Source: Euprymna scolopes
Lineage: Eukaryota; Mollusca; Cephalopoda; Sepiida; Sepiolidae
Direction of reading: 5' to 3'
NCBI GenBank assembly: GCA_024364805.1
Contig: CM044494.1
Span: forward strand, 137,189,236-137,232,485
DNA length: 43,250 nt
Shown here: positions 40,390 through 43,250 of the stretch, piece after piece
Layout: every line of letters starts with the position of its first letter
Position numbering within the stretch: the first letter of the stretch is position 1
Notes under the pieces: model-generated
Databases searched by the model: none
What the model was told of the DNA's origin: nothing
What the model saw: the letters and a program-made list of their open reading frames with translations, nothing else
Made by a program: the position numbers and the translations under genes

Positions 40390-40970
40390 GTTTTCTCTTT
40401 ATTCTTCTCATCCTCTTCCTAGAAGTCAAGTACGTCCTAGAAATACCTTATCCTGCATTGACAGAGTTCATAACCCTTACCCTAACTGACTTCGTTACCT
40501 AGTAAATGATTCCCTTTTACTTTTCATGCAACGTCTTACCCATAGAAGAGATGTTGCTAGTCTGTCTCTGCTCTATCGTTATTTTCATGACATATGCTCG
40601 TCTGAGCTCCAATCTATGGTCCCTCCTCGCCAAACTTTCACCAAGCACAAGCTAAAACCACTATCAATAATTTCCCCCACTCTCTATCTGTATCCAAACA
40701 TAAATGCAGATTCCATGAAAGCAGATTCTTTCCAAGAACTGCCTGCCTGTGGAACTCTGATTTTTCACAGGTTTGCTTTCAAGTTGACTATAATATGATC
40801 GTTTTCAAGTCCAACATAAACAAGTCCTTGTTGAAACGTAACCTTAAATCATAAAATCATACAAAATTTTCACTAACGATTACAATGCTATTGTTTCAAT
40901 GACTACAGTACACTCATTAACCGTTAACCTCAAGTGGCCTCCAGGCCTTGATAAAAAAACTTTTTTGTAA
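40390..40970 (+). mobile_element. CR1/Jockey-group LINE 3' end
   Basis: LTHRRDVASLSLLYRYFHDI then CSSELQSMVPPRQTF, followed in shifted frames by a FHESRFFPRTACLWNS-like string and VFKSNINKSLLKRNLK, then a UTR with ctcaagtggcctccaggcct and tgataaaaaa. Same subfamily as 34490-34765 and 2932-3135. 5'-truncated after the RT domain, and the frame at 40526-40798 shifts partway. Confidence 0.78.
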
Positions 40971-41059
40971 AAAGAAAAAAATCTACCATTTTCTATCACT
41001 GTGTCCTGATTCATCAATTCCAACTCTCTTAATGACTTTCTTTACCAACTATGTTGCTA

Positions 41060-41310
41060 TCCAAACAGGCTGTCTAAAGATACCGGTGCACCTAACATTA
41101 ATGGTTTTGTTCTTTTTTCCTTTCTGTTCGCAAAACTTAATCATGTCCTGCAAAGCAAAAACAAGCAATTTTCCTCTACAAAATAATCAAACCAAACACG
41201 ACAATTAAATATTTTTAAATATTTATAAAAAATTTAAAACATAATTAGAAGCATAAAAACTTTCTCAAAAATAATTGGATTCGGCATTAAGAAACACAAA
41301 AAGGTTTAAT
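41060..41310 (-). repeat. dispersed repeat T, minus copy
   Basis: The complement reads ttaatgccgaatccaattat, gtgtttggtttgattatttt, ggacatgattaagttttgcg and agacagcctg, parallel to 8550-8790. The plus-strand frame here is a shadow. Confidence 0.72.
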
Positions 41311-41504
41311 ATTACAAAAAACAAAATAACTCAACTAAACGTAACACTCACTAATAGTTTCCAATTTCCTTGAATCGTTTGAAGACATTTTTTCACATAA
41401 TCGAATTTAATTCGTCTATTTCCACACTAATGACTCTCCAACTAGTCTATTGGCCAATTTGTTCTTGCTATCATGCATTTGACAGTTTTTGTTAACGTCC
41501 ACCG

Positions 41505-41640
41505 TAACTTACCTCTGGCCAGGTCTTTATATTTTGTTTTGTCAATTTTTATCACTTCCTCAAATGTTTTCCTTGGCCTTCCCCTGTAAACTGAACCTTC
41601 TACTTAAACTGTTCTATATCTGTTGACAAACAAAAAGTCT
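41505..41640 (-). mobile_element. RTE-like LINE 3' fragment, minus strand
   Basis: The minus strand reads a VEGSVYRGRPRKTFEEVIKI-like run then DLARG, the GRPRKTW end typical of endonuclease/reverse-transcriptase LINEs. Homologous to 6303-6500 and 19054-19165. Confidence 0.55.
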
Positions 41641-41784
41641 TCTGCATTCATGTCAAGTTTCGTTATGATGACCTCATAGGAAGACGAAATATGGACAGTA
41701 TAAGATGTATGCAGAACAAGATACTTTGATAGTATGTCCACATTAAAAGAATGAATGAGAAGAGCTTTCTTGTGTAAAATAGTT

Positions 41785-41978
41785 AAGGTGGCAAGTCTAG
41801 TTCACAAGGGAAGGCCAAGAAAATGTTAGGATGTGATAGGTTAGTTTTGCTTAAAGCCATACAACATATGGCAGTATAGAAAACAGACGTTAAACCAAAT
41901 ATGATGATGACGATGATGATGATGCTAATGCTGACAACGATGATGACGATAATGATGAAGATGATGGTGATGAGGACC
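41785..41978 (+). mobile_element. RTE-like LINE 3' end with (GATGAC)n tail
   Basis: The plus strand reads aagtctagttcacaagggaa, ggccaagaaaatgttaggat and gccatacaacatatggcagt up to agacgttaaaccaaatatg. A GATGAC/GATGAT run follows (41899-41978), the full tail of the family. It faces the copy at 41505-41640 in inverse orientation, 145 bp away. Confidence 0.55.
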
Positions 41979-42880
41979 TCTTTGTCATGGAATTAGAAGC
42001 TACTTATGCTGTTTTTTTTATTCTGTTCCATCCAATTCTATAGAATCACATCTTAACTGCCATTAAACTCTGATGCACCATGGCCGAAGGTAGTAGTACC
42101 TGTCATCTCCACTCTACAACTCAAATGGAATCTATCACCAGTAGACTATTTATTTACAAAATATATGCCTACGAAACAAATTAAGGTAAGAGTCAAGATT
42201 GTCTACTCTTTTGAACTTCCGGTTTTTGCGTTCTATATTAGTTGATGTGCTCTTTATATAACTTCATTAACAGATTAACATATATACGATTATTTATTTG
42301 TTTTCTAGTCAACAATCCACAAAAACAAGCAAGGGAGATCACTCTAAGAACTTTACATGAAAAACAGAACTCTTTGTCTTAATACAAAAGGAGACAATTA
42401 AACACATTTGGATGAATAATTAGACATCGCCAAGCAGAGAAGAAATCAATCATTATGGAGAAAGAGAGGCTTTCACATTATCTTAGAGGAAGAATTTGTA
42501 ATCAAAAGGGGGGCTATCTTGCTTGTCATTGTTTTTCCACTCTGTGGAACAGAAGCCGGAAATCAAAAAGGGCAGACAATCTTGAGTATAAACCAAAGAA
42601 TTCTATAAATATCTGGGGATATAATCGTGAGATATTTATTGATGAACTTTGGGCATATTTTTTTAAATCAAGGTGATTAAATTCGTTATTAAATGACTTA
42701 AAAGAGTTGATATGCAGCATATAAATTAGAAGAAAAATGCAAATATGGTAGTCATTATGTTTGGAAATTTTGAGGATGAAGATTGATGAATTACATTATT
42801 TTCCTCATTCGAACTATTGTTCTTGTCTTGGACATTCAAATGCATCTCCAACCGTTTTTAGGTGTATCAACATCGACACA
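41979..42880. other. intergenic, no gene recognised
   Basis: The motif caagggagatcactc at 42339 resembles the common molluscan string. The frame at 42455-42676 has no recognisable domain. Confidence 0.35.
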
Positions 42881-42882
42881 AG

Positions 42883-42968
42883 CGTAATGGATAAAAGTAT
42901 TAGCTAATAATCTGGCCTAAGTGACAGTTTTCTGAAGGTTTAAGGTTCGATCCTCGCTACAGACGATA
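42883..42968 (+). repeat. tRNA-derived SINE head (tRNA-Arg-like)
   Basis: cgtaatggataaaagtatta (A-box region) and aggttcgatcctcgctac (B box, almost consensus) are spaced roughly as in a tRNA, followed by a short AT-rich tail. The A-box part recalls tRNA-Arg (TAATGGATAA). The stem pairing is poor, so it is a SINE head, not a working tRNA. Confidence 0.5.
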
Positions 42969-43019
42969 CTAACCAAAATTATAATAAAGATTACTACATA
43001 GACGACTTGTAGAATCTAA

Positions 43020-43100
43020 CTTCCAAACAACCTATTTCTAGCAAGGTCTTTAACTTTTTTTCTTGCAAGTCTTTTCTTGTCACTTCTTGCCTGCACTGTC
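43020..43100 (-). mobile_element. RTE-like LINE fragment, minus strand
   Basis: aacctatttctagcaaggtc and tttaacttttt correspond to the segment aacctatttctggccaggtc of the 6303-6500 copy. The minus frame reads KKRLARKKVKDLARNRLF, a remnant of the LINE C-terminus. Confidence 0.45.
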
Positions 43101-43207
43101 AAATAAGATCCAACCGCTGTCCCATCGTCAAAATGTTGCATCCATTTTTTTACAAACGCTTTAATAGAATATACTATCCCCTTAGCATAAATATCCCTAA
43201 CTAAACC

Positions 43208-43250
43208 GACAATCATCCCAGCTGTGCTATTAAAAAAGTGCTCAGCCGAA
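43208..43250 (+). mobile_element. CR1/Jockey-group LINE, 5' start of a further copy
   Basis: gacaatcatcccagctgtgc then tattaaaaaagtgctcagccgaa matches the IIPAVLLKKCSAE coding segment of copies 2 and 3 (11180-11222 and the complement of 24765-24805). The copy runs out of the window. Confidence 0.7.

Noticed and set aside
42883-42968. tRNA-Arg gene
   Set aside because: A and B boxes are visible but the acceptor and anticodon stems do not pair convincingly; a SINE head fits better.

Overview
The window looks like non-genic, repeat-saturated animal DNA, most likely from a cephalopod (octopus-type) mollusc. I found no convincing host protein-coding exon, no intact tRNA or rRNA gene and no bacterial-style operon. 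The cephalopod call is inference. It rests on many tRNA-headed SINE copies, the LINE mixture (a CR1/Jockey-group family, an RTE-like family with (GAT)n tails and an I-clade element with RNase H), Penelope-like and Helitron-like repeats, and a recurring 'aagggagataactc'-like motif often seen in molluscan non-coding DNA. Nearly every recognisable open frame belongs to a transposable element, and most are decayed.

Layout. 1-1165: 37-bp minisatellite and tRNA-derived SINE pieces. 2932-5100: a LINE 3' end, a second SINE and simple repeats. 5669-6221: a mariner element that kept its DNA-binding region but lost its catalytic part. 6303-7800: an RTE-like LINE interrupted by a solo LTR, then a CR1-like LINE. 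8480-10480: dispersed repeats. 10490-16865: one Ty3/gypsy LTR retrotransposon fossil with both LTRs, PBS, polypurine tract and a 5-bp target duplication, carrying a CR1-like LINE inserted in its gag region. 16866-22380: a mosaic of RTE-like LINE, an unknown ~640-bp unit present twice, a Penelope-like GIY-YIG fragment, and a ~790-bp element with inverted ends that carries three copies of a U2-snRNA-like 5' end. 22505-25012: Tc1 fragment and a minus-strand CR1-like LINE. 25200-29985: Helitron-like non-autonomous elements with tRNA-like inserts, a fragment of a recurrent transposon-type gene, and a candidate solo LTR. 30590-34489: an I-clade LINE on the minus strand, split by an assembly gap of about 810 N. 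34490-43250: LINE 3' ends, more minisatellite, a second copy of the 6.5-kb solo LTR family, very AT-rich DNA and SINE or LINE debris.

The elements do not work together. The window is a record of successive insertions, many of them nested, and several nesting orders can be read directly. The least explained object is the U2-like, inverted-end element at 19665-20454. The next is the repeated ~640-bp unit at 16972 and 21344, flanked in one copy by a 40-bp duplication.
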